This document shows positions 23,623-35,600 of a stretch of 64,000 bases of DNA, piece by piece. Each line of letters begins with the position of its first letter. Positions within the stretch are counted from its first letter, which is position 1. The stretch lies in the NCBI GenBank assembly GCA_964036155.1, contig OZ038422.1, forward strand, positions 86,451,201 to 86,515,200, in the 5' to 3' direction. This stretch comes from Diploscapter coronatus (taxonomy: Eukaryota; Nematoda; Chromadorea; Rhabditida; Rhabditidae). Below the pieces are notes generated by a model. The model was given only the letters and a program-made list of their open reading frames with translations, ran no database searches and was not told the origin of the DNA. The position numbers and the translations under genes are program-made.

Positions 23623-26600
23623 ATGGGCGTCGCCAGAAGCCTTGTTCTCACTATTATCGCCTCACTAATTATCCTAGATGTCGTTTACTCCCAGAGGTAG
23701 GCGCCTTAATAGTTTGATCATTTAAAGTTAGCCGAATTGGTAAATCTAGAAATCAGAATAGCTAAGAGGTTCAGTGATTCAGTAAACAATATCCTTATTT
23801 TTATTAGAAACGCTTTCAGATAAAAAAACTGAGAAGTATGATATAGATTTTAGCTGACTAATATTGTAACTTGTGTTTTCCCTTCAAATTATTGAAGACT
23901 TTACCTTCATTGAACTTTAATTAAAATTTTTGCAATTTAATCTTCTTTAAATTTAACCCTACATCAAATTTATTTTACGATAGCGTACGAAATTGCGCGC
24001 AAAAACAGCTAGAAGCGAAAGTTTCGATTAATTCTACTACTTTTTCGAAACTTCAACAATAAGGAAACAACGAAATGCTTGCACTATTTTACTTTTAGAT
24101 CTCTAAAATTTGCCTGTCAAGACCGAATTGAAGTTGAATTAAAAATTAGGCCTGAAATATGAAATGAAGAATGTGAATTTTTCTGGTGACAATTCCAAGA
24201 AGTAAAGTATCACAAATAATATCCAATCTTCATCCTTATTTTTCTGTCAACTATTTTGGGGATCCCGTTTTTTGGCATGCATGAATTTCCCGAAAATTAT
24301 TGACCAGGAATTCTTTCAAAGAATAGTCTTCTCGGCGAACACTTCATTTTATTTGAACACTATGAAATTTTAATCATGTTTGAAGATCGAAACTACACTT
24401 TTTGAACGCATTTTTCACGTAGGAGCTTGGACATTCTAGAATGTTTCAAAATGTTTGGTAAAATTATATCATTTAAATCAAATTGTTCTATCCTTAAAAA
24501 AGTTGAGGATAATTGTCCTGCTAATTATTTAATCCCGGAACTATTTACCATTATGGCATATTTGTGGTGGTGACAGCTAAACGTGTGTTTTAACAAGATT
24601 AATTTTATCTTGCAAAAATTTTCCGGTCATAAAGAGAAACCTCGTGGTCTAGACTTTTAGAACCTGTAAAAATACGCGTCATGCCCTGGGAGATTCGATA
24701 AAGGTCCCTTACTTTTGTTATCTTTATCCACGGAAATTGGGTTTTAACGTTGAGATTCAGGAGGGTTTTTGATGCTCATTGCGCTTGTGCAAAAGTATTT
24801 TCCTTCAACTTTTGCGTAAAAGCAAAAACCTCTTATGATATATCACTTCGATGAGAATTTCGTATTGAATTTTACTGAACCATTTCAATTATTCGAAGCA
24901 CCCATAAAACTAATCTCGACTTTTACGGGCACGGATTTTTAGCGCTTAAAATGGCAATTACATGATACCCCAGGGTATATGTCCGGAAATAAAGTCGAAT
25001 TTAAACTATTATTGCAAATTTTTAGCTTAATAAAAATACTTGGTAATGAAGCCTAAAAGGATGAAAAATAAGTCGCATCATCTAATGTTTTCTTTATATT
25101 TAGCGTAGCGAATATGGCTTGAAATGACGTAAACTTGTTTGAAATACTAGAGGAGTTAACGGGAACCAAAGTGTGTCAAGTGTATTACTACTACGCCTTT
25201 TTAGAATCATCGCCCCATTAAATATTTAGATAGCCTGAAAGCATGCTAGATTAACCCTAACGATGATTAATAACAACATTTTAGTATTTATTATTTCGAC
25301 TCTCTGAAATGACCTTATGACTCTAGACACATTGAAACTTTGACATTTGGAATTTTAATTTATGAGAATTCTGGGAAATTTTGGAATAAAAAACTAGGTT
25401 GCTTAGAAATCAGATCACATATTATGCTGATTTCTTAAATTCATAATATCTGAGTCCAAATATCAATTTAGCATGATGTGACTTGTGAAACTTAAGAAAA
25501 CCAAGATCCCGCGTCAAACTTTGCAGTGATCAAATTACAGAAGTTCGTGGTTTTTAAAATTACATCTGCCCTTTAATTATGCAAAATCTGTATCATTTTT
25601 TAAGAAATTATTCAGATCTTTAATATTCTTAGAAGCCAAATAAGCTTCTTTCTTAGAGCTTCTATTCATTTTTTCAAAAATTGATGATTAAATGAGAAAA
25701 TAGAAAAAAAACTATCAAAATTGTTTGTACGCGGACTTGCTGAATTTTCAAAAAATCTCAAATAATAAGACTTTGTTATTTCAGGCTAAATTTTTGCGTA
25801 ACTGTCTAAAATTCATTACCGATTCATTTCATTTTTCTGCGGGGGCTTTAGCAATTTCCAAGAAAGGAAATGAAACTCTTGACCGGGCCATAAGAAACAG
25901 CAAATATTTTTTCTTGGATTTTTTCGAGTTTAATTAAACAATTACCTCATGGTAATGAAGTTTTCAAGACCAAAGTCAGGATATTTTGAAGGAGAAGAAA
26001 GGAATTTCATCAAATAGAAAAGATATAATTTAAAAAATAGCATTATCTAGCATAAAAATAAAATGTATTCTGAATGAATTTTTTTTTTAAAAATCACAAC
26101 GATTAATCATATTTTAAAGACCACAATTTAATGGCAGAAAATGACAATCAAATCTATTATGATAAAGTATTCTAATGCAAATTATATTAATAGTTATTTA
26201 TGATATATTTCAATGTAATCTATATTAGTAATTACTACAATAGCTTTAAAATATTTTAGTTAAAGTAATTTAAGTGATGATGAAGAGTTGGTCCGAATAA
26301 TGCGGTCACCTGAAAGAAACAAGTTCATTCGGTTCGGGCGAGGCGGTGCGAAATTCATTCGTTTTGGACGTAGTTCTTCATCTACTTGGGTAAGTCTTAA
26401 ATTTAAGCCTGAATTATTAATTATCATTTAAGAATATATTGTAACTTAAGCTTAAATTAATTTATATGCATTGCTAAAATAATATCGCAAAATTGTCTTA
26501 TATAACTCATGCACAAAGTCATACATTTTTGGAATATATCAAACTTACATCTTAAATGATCTTTATTAATCCGTAGTTGAATCATTATATTATATTATGA

Positions 26601-28652
26601 TATTTATACCTATTCCTGAAAACTCAGGAAGCGTATCAAATAGAATTAGCAACCTTAAGTATTTTTGCATTACGTCCTCAATTCCCATTCATTTGTGTTA
26701 ACGGTTATTTGAATATTCATATGCCACAAACAAAAACTCGTTATTATTGATGCCTTATGACAGCATACCACCGCCAAAAACATACCCCATCTACGCATGA
26801 AAATATCATAAATCTGCAGATAATAATTAGGGGTATAATCTCATTACGGCATTTATTCTGTAATCCTTGATATTTTACAATTCTACAAAGTGCTAACCGC
26901 AAAATAGGCCCATCTACCAGAATTTAAATTGAATTTGGCTGAAACTTTTCAGTGAACTCGTTTGAAATTCAACCATTTTAGTTTAGTTCGAAGTATTATT
27001 TTTGGGACTAGAAATGCTCATTTTTGGAGCTCATAATAGAGTAGTAATTGACAATTAGGACTTTTCAACCTTTTGGTCCCCATACCTAATTTACATGCAA
27101 TTATAAAGTAGAGCTGAATTTTTCAAGATTCTAGCCTAAAATATGCACTTTGAAATTTCAACTAGCAATGTTTAAAAGTTAATAACTAATTTAAAACCAT
27201 GCGTCTTACCGAAAATACGCAATGGTTTTATGTTCGGAAGAATGCACATAATACGCGTAATTGCACTAATTATTTCCAGACGCTAGCGAATTTAAAATAG
27301 CCCTATTTATGTCTAAAATATACAAACCATGTATGCCGCTTTTAGAGGTATTATGAATCCGAAATGAGCACTTGTAAGCTTAAAATGATGAAGTTATTTG
27401 AAAATTCATAACTTTTGCGTAATTTTAGATTATGACTCAATTAAATGAAAATTTTACTTTTCAGTTCCGAAATATGGAACTATTTAAAATGCATGTTTTT
27501 TCCTAAATTTTCAATTACGACTGAATTAAAACGAAAATAAACTTTTCAGGCCTAAAGTTATGAATGAATTCAGAACTTCATGATTTCTATTGTTTACATT
27601 TCAAGCAGGAAATGATGTAATCAATCCACTCGAGTTTGCGAAACCTTTGTCGACCTTTTGGCGAGAGAATTTTCGATTTCAATTTAGTGAAGGTGTTTGA
27701 AAAGCCTGCAAATAACTCGAAAATGACATTTCCGCAAAAAACGCTTTCCATTTTTCCATTCATAATGCAATATTCGAAAATTGTTTCAGAATCATTGCAA
27801 AATATGACGAGTTTACCTACTCCCTCGCATAACATGCTAAAGAATATGATTTCAAAACGCTTCGTATACGTCACACAATATTTGAACTCAGCAAAATTAG
27901 CGAGTCAGAAGGGCTACCTATCCCCCACTACTCTCAAAAATTTGAGTTGATCTAGAATTTCACTTCAGACTAAATTTTATTAGCTGTAGTCGCCAAATTT
28001 GGACTAAAATACACATGAATTGTTGGGTCGAATATTACGAATATTACGCCATAAAATGATGATTATTTTTCGTAATAGAATAATGTAATTTAGCAAATCG
28101 AATACATTCAATTTTCATGCTGATTGACTATAGTGTTGAGTCATTCAAACAATGGAAAATCGTGATATTTCTAAAAAATGACGATCCTAATAATTTCTGG
28201 CAAAACTCATTTTTCCGATCTACAAGATTTCCTCTTTCATCTTTAATACTTCACGCGTCTATGGGTGATCCGTTTTAGATGGCTGCCTTTTTCGCGCTTT
28301 ACGAATAAATTGCATTACTTCCACGGATTTTGTGCTCTAATTCCAATTTACGCGCGCGCTCCAACTCGAATTTACATCAAAAGAGGAGAAAAGGGCGAAA
28401 ATAGGCCAAACCGACGGGAAATCAAAATTTCAAAATGAAATATTTTGGCAGGCGTGATGAAATTTCGACGGGGTTATATGAGTTATAAAATTAGAAACAA
28501 ATATTTTCTTAAAAAATTATATAAGAAAATAATTTTTAAAATAAGACTAAAAAATCAAATTTCAGGAAGACCCCTCTCAGTTGGAGGCTCTGGATGAAAC
28601 CGTTGAAGTGAAGCGAGCCGCCGGCGGTGCGAAATTCATCCGATTTGGATAA
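23623..28652 (+). CDS. flp-5: FMRFamide-like neuropeptide precursor, flp-5 type
   Basis: Three-exon neuropeptide precursor of 90 residues. Exon 1 (23623-23696) encodes a 24-residue signal peptide, MGVARSLVLTIIASLIILDV...YSQ. Exon 2 (26275-26389) encodes an acidic spacer and two peptide units, NKFIRFGR then GGAKFIRFGR. Exon 3 (28566-28652) encodes another acidic spacer, a KR site and AAGGAKFIRFG followed at once by TAA, so the last amidation glycine is C-terminal. Phases match (2, then 0). Predicted products after furin-type cleavage and amidation are KFIRFamide-ended peptides. C. elegans FLP-5 makes APKPKFIRFamide, AGAKFIRFamide and GAKFIRFamide, so the match is close. The single-R junction between the first two units and the SPER segment leave the exact first peptide uncertain. 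Introns are 2.6 and 2.2 kb, unusually large for this window. Confidence 0.92.
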
Positions 28653-29723
28653 TTTTGACAATTCCATCCCCTCTCAACGCATTTTCACTCACCACAAAAA
28701 TGCAGACTTCTCAAAACTCGGACCCACAAAACACCCACGCAAATCGATCAACCCGCAGAAAAATACTATGACATATCGAGAGAGGAAAGAACATATTTTC
28801 TTTTTCCCTATTTTTCCGTGGACCAATTTGCAGATTTTTGTAGGTTTCGCGTTTTTCGAAGTCTGCAAAAATCACCTAAAAAGCCTAAAATAACACTTAC
28901 AAGCCATTTTAAATCCTCAGAAAATTCCACCAGATTTAGTTTTTATTAGTTTTTATCTGCGATTTTGTTTGCTAAATATGTTGCACTTGAAAGTCATTCG
29001 CCAAAACGCAAATTGTGATCTCGGAAAATATCGATTCTTGGGAAATTAGCATATTAAAACACGACGATAATTTATCGATATAATTTCATCGACCTGTATC
29101 GGCGATTTTTAGGTAGACCGATATTGGCCGATTTTTAGGTTTTATATCGGTAGATTAACGTTTATTTGGAGATTTTAGACGAAATTTAGACTTCCGATAG
29201 TCGATATAATATCTTGTGTATATTTACTAATTCATTTCCGTAAGTATTTTCATACTGTAATAGTTGAGAACGTATAAGATCAGAATAAGCGAGTCCATCT
29301 AAAGACAAATCTAATAGTTATCGCCTCTCCTCACAAAATTTAACTCGATGCGAAAAACATCGAGGAAAAATGGATATTATTATTTTTTGATAATAAACGT
29401 TTTTGTTATCAAATATATCAAACATTTAATTGAATTTCTAGGGCACATATTTTCGTCATCAAAATCAGCCAAAACTCAGCAGAAAACCTAAAGTTTGATC
29501 TGAATAAATGGCAATTGTCTATAAATTCCTACGTAAAACACGAAAAAAATTAACACAAAGAAAATGCTAAAGCCTGCACACCTATTAGTTTTAAATGACA
29601 AAGATAATATCTGTCAAAAATGTCGAAATCAAACTTTATCTTGCTGTAATAATAATTGAAAAACAAAAGGGAGGTGTTTATTCGAAATTCCCGCCAAAAA
29701 TTAAGCAAATGGTTTCATTAAAA
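28653..29723. other. Convergent intergenic region between two FLP genes
   Basis: Joins the 3' ends of the flp-5-like gene (+) and the second FLP-like gene (-). The ORF at 28627-28893 overlaps the flp-5 end in another frame and is spurious. Around 29050-29165 short units related to cgatttttaggt and atatcgg recur, probably a decayed repeat. No other gene is seen. Confidence 0.6.
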
Positions 29724-30227
29724 TTATTTATAAACAATATATCCATCTTTGCTCCATGGGGTTAGGTCGATTTGCTTTTGACTAGGTGAGTTGTCAAGGT
29801 GAGATCGACCGAAGCGAAGAAAGTTCTGAAAATTATATATCGTTCCGTTACAAATATATAATTTAAAATTTAAGATAGTGAAATAAAATTAGCTTTACTT
29901 ACTTAATTATGCCCGATGTGTAAACTGATACGTTTTTCAAACATATCAAATGACTTGTGCATTCAAAAATTATAAGCGTTTCAAGATTTAACATAATCAT
30001 AAAAATAATTAATACCGATAGATTGGTTGAGGATTGTATGAGATTTAAAGAAAATACGAGCAAACGCATCTTACCTGACCAACCGGTACCCTCTTTTCCT
30101 GAGCGGCGCATATGCAAATCAGCATAACGAATACGGTACATACTGGAAATTAGCATATAATTTAACATAAAAATGATAAAATTAGGTAAAACTTACAGAA
30201 AATCGTCGAAATATCCACGTATCGCAT
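29724..30227 (-). CDS. Small FMRFamide-like peptide precursor (NFLRFamide)
   Basis: Three exons on the reverse strand: 30197-30227, 30075-30142 and 29724-29825, phases 1 and 0, giving a 66-residue precursor. Residues 1-24 form a signal peptide (MRYVDISTIFLCTVFVMLIC...CAA). Next is QEKR, a dibasic cleavage site, then VPVGQNFLRFGR: one peptide followed by the amidation glycine and a basic residue. The predicted product is VPVGQNFLRFamide. A 26-residue polar tail (SHLDNSPSQ...KDGYIVYK) follows. The core is split by an intron exactly before NFLRFGR. The overall design (one short FLP per precursor) fits the FLP family, but I do not match it to a named C. elegans flp gene. The FLRFamide end recalls FLP-1 and myosuppressin peptides. 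It sits 1.07 kb from the flp-5-like stop, tail to tail. Confidence 0.8.
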
Positions 30228-30908
30228 CGTCGCTCAGGTTGTTTTGAAAAATGCCTTTCAAATTTCAAGATACCCCCTTTATACGATAAAACCGAACATT
30301 TATTTCATTCGCGATTAATTTAACAGGAAAACCAAAGGTAAAAAAAACGATTTATTCTTTAATTTAGGCTTTAGATTACGGGAAAATGTAAATTTTTAGG
30401 GCAATCAATTTTGTGGTAATTATTTTTGAGTCATCAGAAAGGGGTGAATAGCTTTGACAAACACGATCATAAAAATCGAATTGGAAATTCTATTAAAGAA
30501 AACAACTATCAAAATGATATGATGGTGAAAATATTGAGAGACCGCATAAAAATCATTCAGGAAAAATCTTTATAAAATTGAGATTAAAAACCAATATCGC
30601 TGAATTATAAAGTCTAAATTACAAATTGGTTTCAAGATATTGAGATTAATATTTATTGCCAATGACCAGTAACTTGAGACAAAATAAATGATGCACAAAT
30701 TCGAATATGCAAAGTATGCCTTGAGTATTTACAGATAATCATTGCATTCATTCTTTGAAAATGGTTTAATAGCGTAAAGTCTGCTGCAAACTACGCACTA
30801 ATTACGGTGCATCAAAAGTCAGTATCATTTACTTTATCTCAAATAATCGGTCATTGACAATACTATGTTTTCGCAGTAGATGAAGATATTTGCTGAAAAT
30901 GATAAAGA
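30228..30908. other. Intergenic region
   Basis: Upstream of the small FLP-like gene and downstream of the bHLH gene (both reverse strand). AT-rich, with no repeat family member or extra exon recognised. Confidence 0.55.
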
Positions 30909-31943
30909 TCAATATCCCTGTGGTATAATAAATCCGTTTCCGACGAAAATCGCATGCGTAGGCGGAACATAGGATGTCGCCGTTGCTAGCTGACTTGTAG
31001 ACGTCGTTGTATAAGAGTAGGCCTGGGCCTGGGCCTGAGCCTGAGCCTGAACTTGAGCCTGGGCTTGTGCCTGGTAGATGTACGCTGGATATTCCAGGAA
31101 CGGTTTGATGTAAGTAGCAGCTGAAGTAGGTCCAGTCGTAGCTACGAGGGATTGATCAGCTGAAATAGACTCAGGACAATTTGGTGTAGTGGTAGGATTG
31201 TAGATCAATCTTGGCAGAAATTCCTTACCTAAGGGAATGACAGGAGTAGACTTAGATTGAGAAGAAGTAGTAGCGACGACTTTGGTGCTTGGTCGTTTGG
31301 TAAATGGTGGTAACACAGCCGGAGTTAGAACTGGTTGAACGTCAGAGCTCTGAAATATAAATTCCAAATTCGGAGTTTATTTGAATGAAGATCGGGTTTT
31401 TATTGAAAATCATATGAAAAAGGGTTCTCATCACCTTACTTTTCTGAAATTAAAATCGAATTGGGAAAATATCAAAAATTACCTTCAACAAGTTGATCAT
31501 ATTCTCGATGTAGGTTATCGCCGCTCTCAAGATCTTCAACTTCGAAACTCTCTTCGTATGCGATTTCAACGCCGGAAGACGATGTTTCAAAATGACGAAT
31601 GCCTACAATGAACCAATTAACTCGAGATAATTATCCTAATTATCATTTTAATCATGCTAGTCACCTGATTAACAGTATGCACCCTGGTTCTCTCTCTGGC
31701 ATTTCTTTTCGCTACCATATTAGGGGGCTTCTCCCAGTTGTTAAGCTCTCTTTTGGCTTGACTTGATTTATTCGGGTTCGAAGGCTTTTTGGCCGGTTTA
31801 GACTCAGTTTGGGAGCCTGAAAATCTCATTTTCCTTTATATTTTATGAAAAAGGTTCAGATAGAATTTAAAATTACCGTAATTCGGGTTGAACTTTTTGT
31901 CGATGGTACATTGGCTCTTCAAAACGTAGGTTTCGTCGATCAT
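30909..31943 (-). CDS. bHLH transcription factor, achaete-scute-like
   Basis: Four exons: 31877-31943 (start MIDETYVLKSQC), 31665-31816, 31483-31602 and 30909-31349. The bHLH domain spans exons 2-3: basic region KRNARERTRVHTVNQ, helix 1 AFVILKHRLPAL, a short loop, then KRVSKLKILRAAITYIENMI as helix 2. The NARER core with E and R contacts to the E-box is intact. Such proteins bind E-boxes as dimers with an HLH-2/daughterless partner and often specify neurons. The C-terminal exon (about 146 residues) is Pro/Thr/Ser-rich and holds a Gln-Ala dipeptide run (AYIYQAQAQAQVQAQAQAQ). It ends GNGFIIPQGY. The short loop and RV(H/N)xVN favour the achaete-scute group (hlh-3/4/6/14 in C. elegans), but the subgroup is tentative. 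Confidence 0.85.
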
Positions 31944-32643
31944 TTGGAAAAAGATTCAAATATCGATTCGAAAAATAAAGTTTGAAAGAGGATTTTCTGA
32001 ATTCCCCTATTGATTGTATGAGCAGGTGCAATGAGTTTGGTAATTAGTTATCGAAATTCTTCCTATCTTATCACTCCCTTTCCCTCTTCACAGAGCCTTT
32101 ATAAATCGAAATCTCTAGCTAATGAATATAGCAACCAACTTTCGATTCGTAATGGAATAAATAATGAGGAATCATAAGGCATGCAAATTTTAGGATAGCT
32201 AGAAAATTGAGTAAATGAAAGACCCTAAAACGATATTTTTAGACATTTGTTAATTGAGTTTGTAAGGGAGTTTTCATTTTTATATTGCACTCGTCAAACG
32301 AAGTGAAAGTTCGTATGTTGAAAAAATAGGAAGAAAAGGCGAGTGGCGGAGAAATTACGTAGCATACTTTTTCCATTGTTCTCCACTGACTCTCCTTTCT
32401 CTGCGCACATAGTCGTGACGCGCAATATACGCGCATTTTTCGCAAGGCGTTTTAACACACGAACTGTCACTTCATTTGACCGATACAATACTTTTCTTCG
32501 CTTTTCACTCTTTTCACTTCCTTTCTGCCTCCCTTCTATTTTCGCATGCGTTTACGCGTATTTTTGCTTAGTTCCTTTCGGAATATATGTTTCGTTTATC
32601 TTTTACATTTTCATTTTCTCTTGAAATTCTACCTTGTTTTAGA
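31944..32643. promoter_or_regulatory. Divergent upstream region of bHLH and dis-3 genes
   Basis: Seven hundred bases between two divergently transcribed start codons, so both promoters should lie here. It contains a complete family A element (32281-32490). The sequence cttgttttag directly before the dis-3 ATG (32637-32642) looks like a trans-splice acceptor, and the pyrimidine-rich stretch 32495-32640 would then be outron. Confidence 0.5.
32281..32490. repeat. MITE-like element, family A copy 2
   Basis: About 210 bp. The left end tattgcactcgtc and right end gaccgatacaata are inverted repeats next to TA. The interior shares gagaaaaggcga-like and ctgactctcctttctctgcg blocks with the other two copies. 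It lies 154 bp upstream of the dis-3 ATG and is the only family A copy outside an intron. Confidence 0.85.
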
Positions 32644-35600
32644 ATGGCAACCTTGGAGCTAAACGTCAAGCAGTCCGGTATTGTGAATCGGATCATCACC
32701 AAGACGTACTTCAAGACCAGGGCTGGCAAAATTAATAAGGCTCGATTTTTAAAATGTTCATTTTCTGAACCTCATATATTTTATTGGATTTAGTCTGAAA
32801 AATCTAGGTAAAAACTACTTGATTTTTCGGTGAAAAATATTCTTCCTGAAATTTGAATTATTTTTGAGCATTTATTGAATTCAACATGTGAGAATCGACA
32901 TTTTTCATAAATAATAAAATAAGCCATTTGAGAGAGCCGCCGAGCGCTATCTTCGAGATGACCTACCTTGCGGACTGAAGGCTTGTGACGAGTGCAGGAA
33001 ATACGGGAAGGAACGGGTAAAAATAAATTTTTAAAAATCAAATAAAAGTTTTAAAAAAATATCTTTCTTAGCTGGGCGCGAAAAACTCAGACATCAATTC
33101 GTTGATTTCTTCGAATCACGTCGTCATCGCCGATGCGTCGGTTTGGATTCGGTTCTACGACATTTTCGAGTCGGAGCTGTTTGGGTATTTTTACAATTGT
33201 TTTTTAAATCAATTTTTGAAAAAAATTTTAAAAATAGTTCTTTTTCATAAAGATTATTGTAGGAAAAAAATTAGAATATTTTTATAAAAGAATTTTCCAA
33301 GAATAAGAATAATGGCGCGTTTATATTCCGCTCACATGAGCTGAAAAATAGCCACGCAAGTGAGAAACGCAAAGAAGACGTGCACTTTTTCTCTCTCAGC
33401 CTCGCATGCTATTTCTTTTTTAGCCGACGTGAGCGTGAGCAGAGTATGAACGCGCACACTAAGAATACATACATTCTGATTCAAAAACCTTTAAAAAATA
33501 ATTGCCATAAGATTTTATTAACCTTAAAAATGATTCAAATATTTGAAAACAAAAATATATTTTCAGGAACGTTCTGATCACTCAAGGCATCTGGGAGTAC
33601 GTCAAGGCCAAATCCATTTCCGCGTACAAAAAGATGAACGGGCTGATGTACGAAACTCCTTCGGACCGATTTTCCGTGTTCATGACCGAATTCCATCATG
33701 AGATTTATGTACCGCCAGAGGAGTGTGTTTCGGAATCGGAGCGGTGACTTTTTAAAATTCTATTTTCATTTGAAGAAAATCGTCTAAAATATCCTGTTTG
33801 TTTATTTTTCGATAAAATTTTTAAGGTTTTCAGTAAAAATCATAGAAAAATTTTGTTCTTCTTGAAGATTAAAATTTGTTCAACCCAAAAAATCCTTTCT
33901 TTCTGCTTTTAATTTGACTAAAATTATCGAAATTGACCAAAACAAAATTAGGGAGAATCAAAACACGCTGCAATGTCTGAATAAAAATGAAATTTGATTT
34001 TTTAGCCAAGAAAAATGCCTGCTCTCTGCTGGAAACTACTTGCTGAAGCACTGGAAAAAGACGGGCTGGATTCCTGTGATCCTTTGTGGAGAAGAGGGCG
34101 AGAGAGACCGATTCAGACAGAAGGGATTCGAACAGACGTACACCGTCAAGGAGTACGTTAATGGTGAGATTTAAAAAAAAATTTTTAAATCCTCTGTAAA
34201 AATATTCTTTTATTATCTTGAAAGCTGAAACGATTTAAGAATTCATGGTTAAAGAATATGTTAACGATGGGATATATTATTTTGATCTTGCTCTAGAGCT
34301 ACTTGAGCTATTAATCTGACCACTATTTTCTGTGGTAGTCTGCTTTTCTTGAAACTCATTTTAAAGGTAGATAGATCTAGGGAGGACGATCGTTAGAAAG
34401 CCCTTGCGATCTGCCCCCTATAGTTTATTTTCGTCTGACGAAAATGTTCCCTAGATCTGAAGATAGATAATCAACCAATTGTGGCATTTTTAACTGTAAT
34501 AATTGATTCTTATCTAATAGCACCACGAAACGAGAACCCATTGTCCTTTGAAAGCTTTCAATGCAATTTCGACAATTCTGAAACCTACAAACTTGCTAAA
34601 ATGTCAATTCCATTTTTGCAGGCCTGAAAGATGCGAAGCGTCAAGAGTTGCTCGACAAAATGGCCGCTTACGATTCGAGTTCGACGACAGACAAGCTGAT
34701 CTACGAGGAGCATCTCTCTCACGACCAAATCATGCAGGGCATCGCCACTGGAAAATTCAGACGGGGCACTTTTTCGGTAGAGTTTGTTTTCTTTCGATCG
34801 ACAAATGAGGAGATATTAATAGAGAGCGCAAACGAGTCACATCGACTTTCTCCAATCAACTGAACGATAATTTATTCACTTCCAGCAAAAATGATTTTGA
34901 AACATAGTTATCTGACATTCACTGAGATCAAAATTCATATTACATCAAATTATATATCGAATTTTTGAAACTTATCTAAAAAAGTATTTCTTTCATTTCA
35001 GGTCTCCCGAGAAAATTACCGCGAGGCTAACGTTATCGTGGATGAAGATTTGAATACGTGGTTCATTACGGTAATTTTTCATGTTTGCTTTTTTATAGAG
35101 TATGCTAATTTTTATAACTTCAGGGAATTCACTTCAACCGAGCGGTTCACGGGGATATCGTTGCCGTTGAACTTCTGCCTAGAACTGAGTGGACCGCTCC
35201 GGAAAGGGTAAGTTTCGGGAAGATTCAAGTTTTAAATAATGAATATGCTTGATCATTAGGTGGTGCTCTTATTATCGTTAATTGGAGAGAAAGTCAATAC
35301 TCATTCCGCAAATTAGACATCGAATTTAGACGCGAAATAGTGAATCGCGTAGAAGAGAAACGGGAGACGAATAGCACAATTTTTGAGTATCGACGTTCTC
35401 TCCTACTCAATAATAAATAAATAGATTCACTTATTGGTTAATAAAAAATAGAATTTCATGAAAATAAGGAAGAAATAAAGCAAAAAATTTTCAAAAAGAA
35501 GTAAAATGAAAATGACAGGCGATCCGTCTTCGTGACGTTGAAGAACTCACGACGACTGCAGACGCAATAGTCGACGAGCTGAACGAGGACGATGAGGATT

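Noticed and set aside
27587..27950. Overlapping forward (104 aa) and reverse (95 aa) ORFs
   Set aside because: Both lie inside the second flp-5 intron, mirror each other and show no family features.
29040..29170. Possible short tandem array of cgatttttaggt-like units
   Set aside because: Only two to three irregular copies; not enough to call a repeat.
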